Assembly: GCA_947089855.1 (NCBI GenBank)
Contig: CAMUML010000008.1
Span: forward strand, 31,540-95,539
DNA: 64,000 nt
Direction: 5' to 3'
Origin: an uncultured Eubacterium sp.
GTDB taxonomy: Bacteria > Bacillota > Clostridia > Lachnospirales > Lachnospiraceae
The first letter of the stretch is position 1. Each line of letters starts with the position of its first letter. The notes beneath the pieces are model-generated. The model searched no databases, was not told the DNA's origin, and saw only the letters and a program-made list of their open reading frames with translations. The position numbers and the translations under genes are program-made. Below, one piece after another: positions 9,701 through 17,600 of the stretch.

Positions 9701-11441
9701 GACCGCCTATGGGCCGAAAACCTTTGAGTTTACGCTTGCCCTTGGCAGGCCGGACAACGATGGGAACCTTTATCCGGCTTATGGTGCGATGCATTATGAA
9801 GTGTTAGAAAAGGAAGGTATCCCATCGGATGTGCCAAAAAGCGGCCAGGTGGGGAAAGCTTCCTATGCGGATATGGGGAACTTTATCCAATGTATGGGAA
9901 AGGCATCCGAAGGGTTCCTCCACAGCACGTTCCAGTGGCAGTCGTTAAGCGATGAGCTGACAGCCGGTGTCCTCGTAGATAAAACGGTCGTGGAAGTGAT
10001 CGGGAACCAGGATGTAGCTTTTTCAGACGGCACTTATATGGTCTATGCGCAGCCGCTGTTGGCATATAGCAAAAAAGTTACGGTTTCCTGCCCAGTAGAC
10101 GTATATGTATACGGTATGGACGGCAGCGAAGCAGGTTCGATTGTGGACAACCAGGCGCACCAGACGACCCAAAATGTCCGTTTGGATGTCAACGGGGATG
10201 CCAAAACCGTCTACCTGACCGGGGACGACTATTATATGAACCTGCGCGGCACCGACACCGGGACGATGAAATACGAAGTAGAAGAGATCGCCAACGGCGA
10301 GGTAAAGCGCAACGTACAATTCCTGGAATTGCAGCTGGAAAAAGATATGCAGTATGAAGGGTACGTTTTCCGCCCGTTAAATATCGACCGCAACCTGTAT
10401 GCACTGCGGACTTTGGGCGGTTCCGGCGAAGTCGTTTATCCGGATGCGGATTCCTATGAGCCATTGTTTAAAAAGGTGCAGGGCATGTCCTTAAGCCAGC
10501 AGAATACGTCCTTAAATACGGATAAGACGGTTCAGCTGAACGCCAGCCTGTTTCCATTGGACGCCAGCAACCCAAACTTGCAGTGGATCTCTGACAACCC
10601 GTCGGTAGCATCGGTCGGAAGCGACGGGCTGGTAACCGCAGTCGGCGCAGGGCGCGCTACAATTACGGTTATGACACGTGACGGGAGCTTCCTAAAGGAA
10701 TCCTGCATTATCGATGTCCAGGGAGGGACGGTAGTGCCTTCGCCGGGCCCGGATACGCCGGTACAGCCAACGCCGCCGCAGCCGGATAGACCCGCGCAGC
10801 CAGGCACGTCCACCCAGCCAGGCACGTCTACGCAGCCAGGTACGTCCACCCAGCCGGGGGCCTCTACCGGGACGACACCGCCTTCTACACAGCCGCCGCA
10901 GGCCGAAGGGCCAGTGGTAGCAAAACTATACTATGTCCTGCAGTTCCATGCAAACGGCGGCAGCAACTTAAGCCGCAGGACCATGACGCTGCTGGTCAAC
11001 GACAGCCCAGGCATCCTGCCAAAAGTACAGCGCAAAGCGTATACGTTTGGCGGCTGGTATACCGCACAGGACGGCGGCACACAGGTATCCGGGGACAAGC
11101 CGCTGGATGCGGCGACCACGCTGTATGCGCGCTGGACAAAGACCACAACCCCGCAAAAGCCAAAGCTCTTAACGCTTGTATCCAAGAAAAAAGGGCAGAT
11201 GCAGGTCCACTTCCAAAAAGTATCCGGGGCGGCAGGGTATCAGGTTGCCTATGCTACGGGTAAAAAATTTGCCAGTGCAAATACGAAGAAAAAGCTGGTT
11301 ACGGCCAATAAGAAAACCATAACCGGCCTAAAATCCGGGAAAACCTACTATGTCAAAGTACGCGCATACCGGCTGGATTCTATGGGGAATAAGGTTTATG
11401 GCATATACAGCGCTGTGAAAAAAGCAAAGGTAAAAGCTTAA
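6744..11441 (+). CDS. BspA-like leucine-rich-repeat surface protein 1
   Basis: Secreted protein of 1565 aa. The ATG at 6744 is preceded by GGAGG at 8 bases and opens a signal peptide (MGLKKKRALAILLALCMAAG, end near ARA). LRR_5 repeats (~23 aa, core SIGxxAFxGCxxLTxIxIPxxV) form three blocks to residue ~880; each block opens with a DYEY...DGxIxIxxYxG cap and ends with a DVYYSGTxEQW cap. Next is a ~330-residue domain I cannot name (~900-1232, marked by CPVDVYVYGMDG and LRGTDTGTMKYEVEEIA), then Big_2 (~1242-1329), a TSTQPG linker, a Listeria-Bacteroides (Flg_new) repeat (~1392-1465) and a Fn3-like end. Related proteins bind host or bacterial ligands; the ligand here is unknown. No LPXTG-type anchor is visible. 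It lies 27 bases after the PASTA kinase gene, so the two may be co-transcribed. Confidence 0.87.
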   Translation: MGLKKKRALAILLALCMAAGLAAWPVHTKVARAAVFGDYEYETTNGQVQITGYTGSASSLAVPGTIGGRTVTSIKNGTFRGCTSLTQVSIPNSVTSIGEGAFYGCTNLREANIPAGLTRIEGYLFAGCSSLTAVEIPAGVTSIGSSAFSDCTGLSGVNIPARVTSIGTNAFSGCTNLQGIELPANMESIGAGAFAGCVALTGEMSVPAGIGSINGSVFEGCTGIRAFEVPEGITGIGGSAFAGCTGLRHIDLPVSLMSIGEYAFQQCINLADVYYYGTQQQWEAVEILNGADNGNSYLLNASITYGEEPVVDPERDFEYRDLEDGTIEIISYRGYLGIGTVVNIPEEINGKRVTSIGESVFEDDSRLATINIPESVLSIGEKAFGNCTRLSEISLPESLTSIGQTAFYGCVGLQDIHIPSGITSIEPYVFAECTGLTRVSLPSGVNRIGQDSFAGCTNLAQIGIPDGVMEIESWAFNGCTALREVRLPSGLTAIGEYAFSNCISLTGINFPSSLATIGRAAFSGCTGLREIELPSGITSIENNTFYNCMGLTRASLPDNVASIGESAFSGCAALAEFSLPGRVTSIGREAFRGCILLEKIDIPASVTSIRLGAFQQCGSLTDVYYSGTKEQWNGIEINTTENEDLLNANIHCSDGTIQSQARFYDYETLDDGAIKITKYKGTEEEVAIPAQLGGKRVAQVGSGTFENADIKKITIPSGVSVIKGDAFKNCGSLTGILVDTGNQNFVSENGVLFTKSKAELIRCPQAKSGAYAVPSGVAKVGDFAFESCSGLTEITVPEGAAQIGLSAFASCGNLKNITIPASVTQIAGSAFSTGAAGSTKIEHVYYGGTKEQWEQITVTGDGAADADSVSGKLRLSDATFHFKEAPLPEEPADPNPPEATTAKQELERLKQGDPLALDTALSPYLSAGQIDLVESCLFTWLAEIDNTFQYSGSTGVKGRIRKKAGIDPQGNFASGTEHAITHISVTTAYGPKTFEFTLALGRPDNDGNLYPAYGAMHYEVLEKEGIPSDVPKSGQVGKASYADMGNFIQCMGKASEGFLHSTFQWQSLSDELTAGVLVDKTVVEVIGNQDVAFSDGTYMVYAQPLLAYSKKVTVSCPVDVYVYGMDGSEAGSIVDNQAHQTTQNVRLDVNGDAKTVYLTGDDYYMNLRGTDTGTMKYEVEEIANGEVKRNVQFLELQLEKDMQYEGYVFRPLNIDRNLYALRTLGGSGEVVYPDADSYEPLFKKVQGMSLSQQNTSLNTDKTVQLNASLFPLDASNPNLQWISDNPSVASVGSDGLVTAVGAGRATITVMTRDGSFLKESCIIDVQGGTVVPSPGPDTPVQPTPPQPDRPAQPGTSTQPGTSTQPGTSTQPGASTGTTPPSTQPPQAEGPVVAKLYYVLQFHANGGSNLSRRTMTLLVNDSPGILPKVQRKAYTFGGWYTAQDGGTQVSGDKPLDAATTLYARWTKTTTPQKPKLLTLVSKKKGQMQVHFQKVSGAAGYQVAYATGKKFASANTKKKLVTANKKTITGLKSGKTYYVKVRAYRLDSMGNKVYGIYSAVKKAKVKA

Positions 11442-11454
11442 TAAGCATAGGCAG

Positions 11455-11482
11455 GGCAGCCTGGCCAGCATGCCAGGCTGCC
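11455..11482 (+). terminator. Perfect hairpin after BspA-like gene 1
   Basis: An 11-bp perfect stem (GGCAGCCTGGC / GCCAGGCTGCC) with a 6-nt loop, 13 bases after the stop codon. No T-run follows, so it may be an mRNA-stabilising or attenuating hairpin rather than a full terminator. A damaged version lies at ~18927-18957 after BspA-like gene 2. Confidence 0.45.
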
Positions 11483-11503
11483 GGCCAAACGGGATACGAA
11501 AAA

Positions 11504-11512
11504 GGGGGGGGG
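11504..11512 (+). promoter_or_regulatory. G9 run forming the ribosome-binding region of the SGNH gene
   Basis: Nine G, then CTACA, then the ATG at 11518; no other Shine-Dalgarno candidate is present. The decayed copy of this gene has only five G at the same place (18984-18988), so the run length has varied. Slippage here would change SD strength and spacing. Confidence 0.6.
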
Positions 11513-11517
11513 CTACA

Positions 11518-12696
11518 ATGGAAAAACCGTGCAAAAAGGGCCTGGCAGCAGTGTTTTTATTTGCCTTCCTCACTGCCTTTGTTTCTGTTTATCGTGCAAG
11601 GGCAGCAAAACAGGTACTGGCCGCAAAGAAGCACACCTACCGGCTGTCCACAAGCAGCGTTACGGTAGAACAGGGCGGGAGCATACGGCTGGCGGTAACT
11701 ACAACAAGCGGAGGGAGTGTTGCCGCAAGGCAGGCAACATGGTCGTCCAACAACAGGAAAACCGTAAAAATAGACAAAAAGGGGCAGCTGACCGCATCCA
11801 CACCAGGCAAAGCCAAGGTTACGGCAGCCGTGGATGGGCGAAAACTATCCTGTACCGTAAAAACAGTACGGGCCGGAAACATACAAAACATATTTTGGGG
11901 GACATGGAAAGATAAAAAAGGGAACCAATATAAACTTTCGGATGGGGAGGCAGCATGCAGGCAGCTGCTAAAACAGATTCCAGGCGGCTACCGTTTGGTC
12001 AAAAAAGAGGCATCCTTGTCCATAAACGGCACAAATATCATACACGCCTATATAAAAAAAGGAAACCAGGTTTCTTCGATGGTATTGGCAAAAACGGATG
12101 CCAGCCCCAAAAAGCTCAACGTCTATCTGGTAAAAGGCAGGCATCCAGATTTTTCCAGGTTAAAACAGCCCAAACTGCGCCTTTTATGGGTAACACAAAA
12201 AAAGGTTCCAAAAACATATGTATTTTTGGGTGATTCCCGTTTTGAGGGGATGTCCAGCTGCAATTATAATAAAAAAACAGACCAATATATAGCAAAAGAC
12301 AGCCAGGGGTTACGCTGGTTTCAAGCCCAGCTAAAAAATGCCAGGCGCTATGACAGCGCTTTCACCGTATTTATTATCGGGTTTGGGATTAACGATTTAT
12401 ATAACGCAAAACGCTATGCGGATTATACGAACCGGCTGCACATGAAAGGGGCCGTATATTTTTGTTCCGTAAACCCCGTAGACGAGCGGCTTGGGGCACG
12501 CTACGGCTACCTCGTTACCAACCGCCAGATACGCAGTTTTAACAAAGTGGTCCAAGCAAACGCAAAGCACTATAAAATACTCGATACCTATCAAGCATTA
12601 ACACGTTCCGGGTTTTGCAGTTCGGACGGTGTGCATTATACTGGGGATACCTATGCAAAGCTGTACCGGTATATCAAAGCGAAAGCGGTATTGTGA
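11518..12696 (+). CDS. Secreted SGNH/GDSL-type hydrolase with Big_2-like domain
   Basis: 392 aa. Signal peptide at 1-25 (FLFAFLTAFVSVYRARA), Big_2-like domain at ~40-115 (WSSNNRKTVKIDKKGQLTASTPGKAKVTA), then an SGNH-like domain. Its catalytic blocks are visible: GDSRFEGM with nucleophile Ser240, GFGINDL with Asn292, and DGVHYT with Asp370 and His373. The family removes acetyl or acyl groups from glycans, peptidoglycan or lipids; the substrate here is not known. An in-frame upstream ATG at 11470 falls in the preceding hairpin and lacks an SD, so 11518 is preferred. The next gene is a NodB deacetylase, so the two may act on the same acetylated polymer (inference). A remnant of a second copy lies at 18918-19125. 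Confidence 0.75.
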   Translation: MEKPCKKGLAAVFLFAFLTAFVSVYRARAAKQVLAAKKHTYRLSTSSVTVEQGGSIRLAVTTTSGGSVAARQATWSSNNRKTVKIDKKGQLTASTPGKAKVTAAVDGRKLSCTVKTVRAGNIQNIFWGTWKDKKGNQYKLSDGEAACRQLLKQIPGGYRLVKKEASLSINGTNIIHAYIKKGNQVSSMVLAKTDASPKKLNVYLVKGRHPDFSRLKQPKLRLLWVTQKKVPKTYVFLGDSRFEGMSSCNYNKKTDQYIAKDSQGLRWFQAQLKNARRYDSAFTVFIIGFGINDLYNAKRYADYTNRLHMKGAVYFCSVNPVDERLGARYGYLVTNRQIRSFNKVVQANAKHYKILDTYQALTRSGFCSSDGVHYTGDTYAKLYRYIKAKAVL

Positions 12697-12719
12697 TGCT
12701 TAGGAACTGTAAAGAAATA

Positions 12720-12879
12720 GTTACTTTTCACACCCTGACCAGACACCTGCTGTCTGGTCAGGGCCAAAGAATGCGGCCTGTCATGCATCCGGCCTTTCGC
12801 CAAAGGCGAACTTCCAATGGGCCGGATGCCGTTACTTTTTACAGCACAGCCGCTTTCTGGCTGGGGTGTGAAAAGTAAC
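12720..12879. mobile_element. 160-bp folded palindromic element (MITE-like)
   Basis: Perfect 16-nt terminal inverted repeats GTTACTTTTCACACCC (12720-12735) and its complement (12864-12879) bound an interior with three more perfect stems: GACCAGACA/TGTCTGGTC (12737-12759), GCATCCGGCC/GGCCGGATGC (12785-12829) and TTCGCC/GGCGAA (12796-12810). No transposase. It fills the gap between the SGNH and deacetylase genes and could also act as a bidirectional terminator. Confidence 0.6.
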
Positions 12880-12989
12880 AAGAAATAATCTAGCAAACTT
12901 ACTTGCGTACATTAGAGGCTGGAAATAACTGGTGCAAAACAGTACAATATATCAGGAAGGCATAAATGGCAAAAATAAAGGAGTATTTT

Positions 12990-14399
12990 ATGAAGAAAAA
13001 AGTGTTGACAAAGGTATGTTGTTTGTTTGGGTGCAGTTTGCTTTTAACGATATTTGCAGCAGGGGATACCGTATATGCTGCACAGGAAACGGTGCCGGTA
13101 AAAAGTATCCCAGGCTTATCTGGGCGGGATCTGGAAGCCTGGGCGCAGGCAGGAAAGCAGCAGCCGGAAACGTGGGGAAGCGAAGAAGAAGGCCCGCAAG
13201 GCCCGCAAACGCCTGAAATATCAGAATTAGAAGGCGTTCCAATGAAAATAAAGTTAAAAAAACCCGTTTTAAAGGCAGCTTCCAAACCGGACGGCGTTAT
13301 TAAAATCAGCTGGAAAAAGGTTAAAAACGCAGCGGAATATACCCTTTATCGAAGCACCAGCAAAGAGGGCGGGTTTCAGCAGATTTACCATACCAAAACC
13401 GGTTCCGGCAGCTTCCTGGACAAAAACCGTGACATCGGAAAGCCATACTACTATAAAATGACCATCTATTCCAAAGGCCGTACCGCAAAGGCGGACAGCA
13501 AAGCCGTAAAGGGCTGCCCTTTAGGGAAAGCAGAGCTGACGGGGATCTCCAATTTAGATGGGTCACAGAAATTAGTGCTCCATTGGAAACCAGTCAAAGG
13601 CGCGGACAGCTACCAGGTACTGCGTAAAGACGGGTCAGGCAATTACCAGGCGATAGCCTCCGTATCCGGTAAAAAGACCACGTATACAGACAGCGGCCGC
13701 AATGGCGGGACGGCCTATACCTATAAAGTCTACGCAAAGGATGCCAAAGAAGGCCGGGGCAGCCACAGCAGCCCAAAAAGCCAGATGGCGATCGACAAAA
13801 ACAAAAAAATGATCGCACTGACCTACGATGACGGGCCATCCGCCCATACGCCAACCGTCCTAAAAGCCTTAAAAAAATATGGCGTACATGCGACCTTTTT
13901 CGTAGTAGGCAGCAGCGTAGGCCGCTATCCGGACAGCATCCGCCAGGAAGCCATCCAGGGGTGCGAGATCGGAAACCATACCTATTCCCATAACAACTTA
14001 AGCCGTTTAGGTGCAGCGCAAGTCCAGCAGGCGTTGGCGCGTACCAACGAGGCTGTCCAGCGGTATACGGGTACGAAAGTACGCTTAATGCGCCCGCCAT
14101 ATGGGAGCTTTAGCAAGGCAAACAGCGTTGCAGTAGGGATGCCCGCCATCTTTTGGTCCATCGATACCATGGACTGGAAGACCAGGAGCACTTCCGCTAC
14201 GATTGCATGCGTAAAGAGGGAAGCGTATGATGGGGCAATTGTTTTAATGCATGATTTGCACCAGCCAACAGCCGCCGCAGCTGATGCGGTGGTTAAATAC
14301 CTAAAGGATGCAGGCTACCAGATGGTAACTGTCAGCGAAATGGCAGCTTACCGCGGCGGGCTGGTTAATGGGAAAAGCTATTATAATTTCCGAAGGTAA
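12990..14399 (+). CDS. Secreted polysaccharide deacetylase (NodB domain) with two Fn3-like domains
   Basis: 469 aa from the ATG at 12990 (SD AAAGGAG 6 bases upstream; the ATG at 12966 is in frame but lacks an SD). Signal peptide at ~1-30, then two Fn3-like domains (~90-175 and ~180-268), then a carbohydrate-esterase-4 NodB domain with all five motifs: TYDDGPS (Asp280/281), HTYSH (metal His330 and His334), RPPYG (Arg368), DTMDW (Asp395) and LMHD (His421). The family removes N-acetyl groups from peptidoglycan GlcNAc/MurNAc or from exopolysaccharide, often giving lysozyme resistance. Active residues are intact, so activity is expected; the exact substrate cannot be read from the sequence. Upstream neighbour is the SGNH hydrolase gene, 293 bases away across a palindromic element. 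Confidence 0.9.
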   Translation: MKKKVLTKVCCLFGCSLLLTIFAAGDTVYAAQETVPVKSIPGLSGRDLEAWAQAGKQQPETWGSEEEGPQGPQTPEISELEGVPMKIKLKKPVLKAASKPDGVIKISWKKVKNAAEYTLYRSTSKEGGFQQIYHTKTGSGSFLDKNRDIGKPYYYKMTIYSKGRTAKADSKAVKGCPLGKAELTGISNLDGSQKLVLHWKPVKGADSYQVLRKDGSGNYQAIASVSGKKTTYTDSGRNGGTAYTYKVYAKDAKEGRGSHSSPKSQMAIDKNKKMIALTYDDGPSAHTPTVLKALKKYGVHATFFVVGSSVGRYPDSIRQEAIQGCEIGNHTYSHNNLSRLGAAQVQQALARTNEAVQRYTGTKVRLMRPPYGSFSKANSVAVGMPAIFWSIDTMDWKTRSTSATIACVKREAYDGAIVLMHDLHQPTAAAADAVVKYLKDAGYQMVTVSEMAAYRGGLVNGKSYYNFRR

Positions 14400-14462
14400 G
14401 GCGGACTGTGGAAGAGGGAAAAGCAGGTGTTGATGGATGGGGGATAAGAGGATGGCTGGAAA

Positions 14463-14560
14463 AGGAGAAAGCATCTGGGGATGTTTCGATACCTTAAGGG
14501 GTAACTTCCATATCTGATTATTAATTTTACGAAATAAAAAAAGTTTGAGACAGCAGCCGT
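14463..14560 (+). pseudogene. Deleted remnant of a small LRR gene
   Basis: 14464-14516 matches 19675-19727 inside the intact small LRR gene (shared GCATCTGGGGATGTTTCGAT and GGGGTAACTTCCATATCTG) with a few changes. It is then joined directly to sequence matching that gene's last codons (GAAATAAAAAAA) and 3' flank. Most of the gene is missing. This shows a small-LRR gene once preceded BspA-like gene 2, as one still precedes gene 3. Confidence 0.65.
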
Positions 14561-14677
14561 GGCCCGAAAAGGGCCAAAGGGCCTGCTGACTGCCTGTGGT
14601 GTTTTTACTGTGGTGTGGCAGTGTGGTTCGGTAAGCCGTGGTATTAATACTGCAAAGAGCTTTTGGAGGAAAAGGCC
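14541..14677 (+). promoter_or_regulatory. Leader shared by BspA-like genes 2 and 3
   Basis: About 135 bases here align with 20105-20240, including CCTGTGGTGTTTTTACT, GGTGTGGCAGTGTGGT and the SD block GAGCTTTTGGAGGAAAAGGCC. It opens with a hairpin (CAGCAG...CTGCTG around GGCCC/GGGCC) that could terminate the gene in front, then runs unpaired to the start codon. No clear sigma-A promoter was found; it may be leader RNA. Confidence 0.45.
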
Positions 14678-17600
14678 ATGAAGAGGGGAAGAAGGGTTTT
14701 TGCAATTATAGTTGCGCTGTGTGTTGCAGCGGGGATGGTAACCTGGCCTGCTGGTGGAAAGAAAGTGCGGGCAGCGGTTTCAGGGGACTATGAATATGCT
14801 AATTTAGCAAATGGGACAGTACAAATAACTGAATATATAGGTTCTAGTTCTGTAGTAAATATACCATTAGAAATAAATGGCAAACGGGTAACTAGGATAG
14901 GAGATGAGGCCTTTAAGGATTACGTAGAGTTGACTGAGGTCAGTATTCCAAACAGTGTAGCCGACATAGGAGTTTCTGCTTTCAGTGGATGTAGCGGGCT
15001 GACGGAAATCAATATCCCAAACAGTGTAGCCAGCATAGGAGGTCTTGCTTTCAGTGGATGTAGCGGGCTGACGGAAATCAATATCCCAAACAGTGTAGTC
15101 GGCATAGGAGTTGGTGCTTTCAGTGGATGTAGCGGGCTGACGGAAATCAATATCCCAAACAGTGTCACCAGTATAGAAGGTTCTGTTTTCAGAGAATGTA
15201 GTGGGCTGACAGAAATCAATATCCCAAACAGTGTTACCAGGATAAGAGGTTCTGCTTTCAGAGGATGTAGTGGGCTGACGGAAATCAATATCCCAAACAG
15301 TGTTCTCAGTATAGGAGAGAATACTTTCAGTGAATGTAGCGGGCTGACGGAAATCAATATCCCAAACAGTGTCACCAGCATAGGATACTCTGCTTTCAGT
15401 GGATGTAGTGGGCTGACAAAAATCAATATTCCAAACAGTGTCACCAGCATAGAAAATTATGCTTTCAGTAGATGTAGCGGGCTGACGGAAATCAATATCC
15501 CAAACAGTGTCACCAGCATAGGAGATTCGGCTTTCTGGGGATGTAGAGTGCTGACGGAAATCAATATCCCAAACAGTGTCACCAGCATAGGAGATTCGGC
15601 TTTTAGTGAATGTAGAGTGCTGACGGAAATCAATATCCCAAACAGTGTCACCAGCATAGGAGTTCGGGTTTTTTGGGGATGTACCAGGCTGACAGAAATC
15701 AATATCCCAAACAGTGTCACCAGCATAGGAGTTACGGCTTTCTTTGAATGTAAAGTGCTGATGAAAATCGATATTCCAAACAGTGTCACCAGCATAGGAA
15801 ATTCGGCTTTCAATGGATGTACAGGGTTGACGGAAATCAGTATCCCAAACAGTGTCACCAGAATTGGTGATAGAGCATTTAAGGAATGCAGCAATCTGGC
15901 AGATGTCTATTATTCCGGCACACAAGAACAATGGGATGAAATAGGAATGGGTCTAGAGAATGAGTGCCTTTTAAATGCAACAATACATTTTAATAGTAGT
16001 TCAATGAATGCTCCATCAAAAGATTATGAATATCAACTTTTAGAAGATGAGACAGTGAAAATAACTAGATATACAGGTACCAGTACAGTAGCAAATATCC
16101 CATCTGAAATAAATGGCAAACGGGTAGTTGTTATAGGAGATAGCGCATTTAAGGATAGCGCAGAGCTGACAAAAGTCAGTATTCCAAACAGTGTAGCCAG
16201 CATAGAATATTCTGCTTTCAGTGGATGTAGCAGGCTGACGGAAATCAATATTCCAAACAGTGTCACCAGCATAGAAGGTTCTGCTTTCAGTGGATGTGTA
16301 GGGCTGACGGAAATCAGTATCTCAAACAGTGTCACCAGCATTGGTGAAGGAGCATTTAAGGAATGTAGCAATCTTGCAGATGTCTATTATTCAGGCACAC
16401 AAGAACAGTGGGACGAAATAAGAATAGGTGCCAATAATGAGTGTTTATTAAATACATCAATACATTTTAACAATAGCTCAACAGATACCACGGCACAAGA
16501 TTACGAATACCAGCTTTTAGACGATGGGACAATCCAAATAACGAAATATATAGGATCCAGTACAGTAGTAAATATCCCATCCGAAATAGATGGCAAACGG
16601 GTAATTACTATAGGAAATGAGGCATTTAAGGATTGCACAGAGTTGACTAAAGTGAACATTCCAAACAGTGTCACCAGCATAAACGAGGATGCTTTCAGCG
16701 GATGTAGCGGACTGATGGAAATTAATATCCCAAATAGTGTCACCAGCATGGGTGAAAGTGCGTTTAAGGGATGCAATAATCTGGTAGATGTCTATTATTT
16801 AGGCACACAAGAACAGTGGAATGCCATCAAAATCGGAGAAAACAACGAGCCACTACAAAACGCCACGCTCCACTACCAGGCAGCCCCAGATCCTGACAAC
16901 CCACCGCAAGAAACCCTCCCGCCAGGCACAGCAGACGCCAGGCAGGAATTAGAACGCTTAAAAGCCGGAGATCCCCTCCAGCTGGCGTCAGGCGTTGGGC
17001 AATACTTGTCCGAAGAACAGCTCGACATCGTAGAAAGCTGCCTTTTCACCTGGCTTGCCAATGTCAATTATGCCTACCAGTACGCTGGCAGCGCAGGGGT
17101 CAAAGAGCGTGTCCGCAAAAAAGCAGGCATCGACCCGGAAGGGGATTTTGCAGCTGGTACGGAACGCGCGATTACGCATGTTTCTGTTGAGACTGCCTAT
17201 GGCCCAAAGACCTTTGAGTTTACGCTGGACCTTGGGAAACCAGACAGCAGCGGCAACCTATTCCCGGCCTACGGCACGATGCATTATGAAGTGCTGGAAA
17301 AAAGCAATATCCCATCGGACGTCCCAAAAAGCGGTACAGTCGGCCAATCCTCCTACACAGGCTTAGGGCCATTCGTATCCAGTGTCGGCAGCGCCTGCGA
17401 TAGCTCCCTGCACAGCACCTACCAGTGGCAGTCATTAAGCGACACGCTGGCAGCAGGCGTTTTAATAGACAAAACCACGTCGGAATTGATCGGGAACCGA
17501 AACGGCTCTTTTTCAGACGGCACATTTACCGTATATGTGAGGCCGCTTTTTACATACAGCAAAAAAGTAACCATCGCCTGCCCGGTAGATGTCTATGTAT

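Noticed and set aside
12651-12896. 81-codon - strand frame between the SGNH and deacetylase genes
   Set aside because: It is made of the stems of the palindromic element and has no SD or protein-like pattern.
14925-15890. Regularly spaced direct repeats resembling a CRISPR array
   Set aside because: The units are 69 bp without unique spacers, lie in a coding frame and translate to LRR_5 units; no cas genes nearby.
14867-15931. 354-codon open frame on the - strand opposite the LRR repeats of BspA-like gene 2
   Set aside because: It follows the 69-bp repeat exactly, has no SD or signal peptide and runs antisense to a well-supported gene; repeats keep a frame open by chance.
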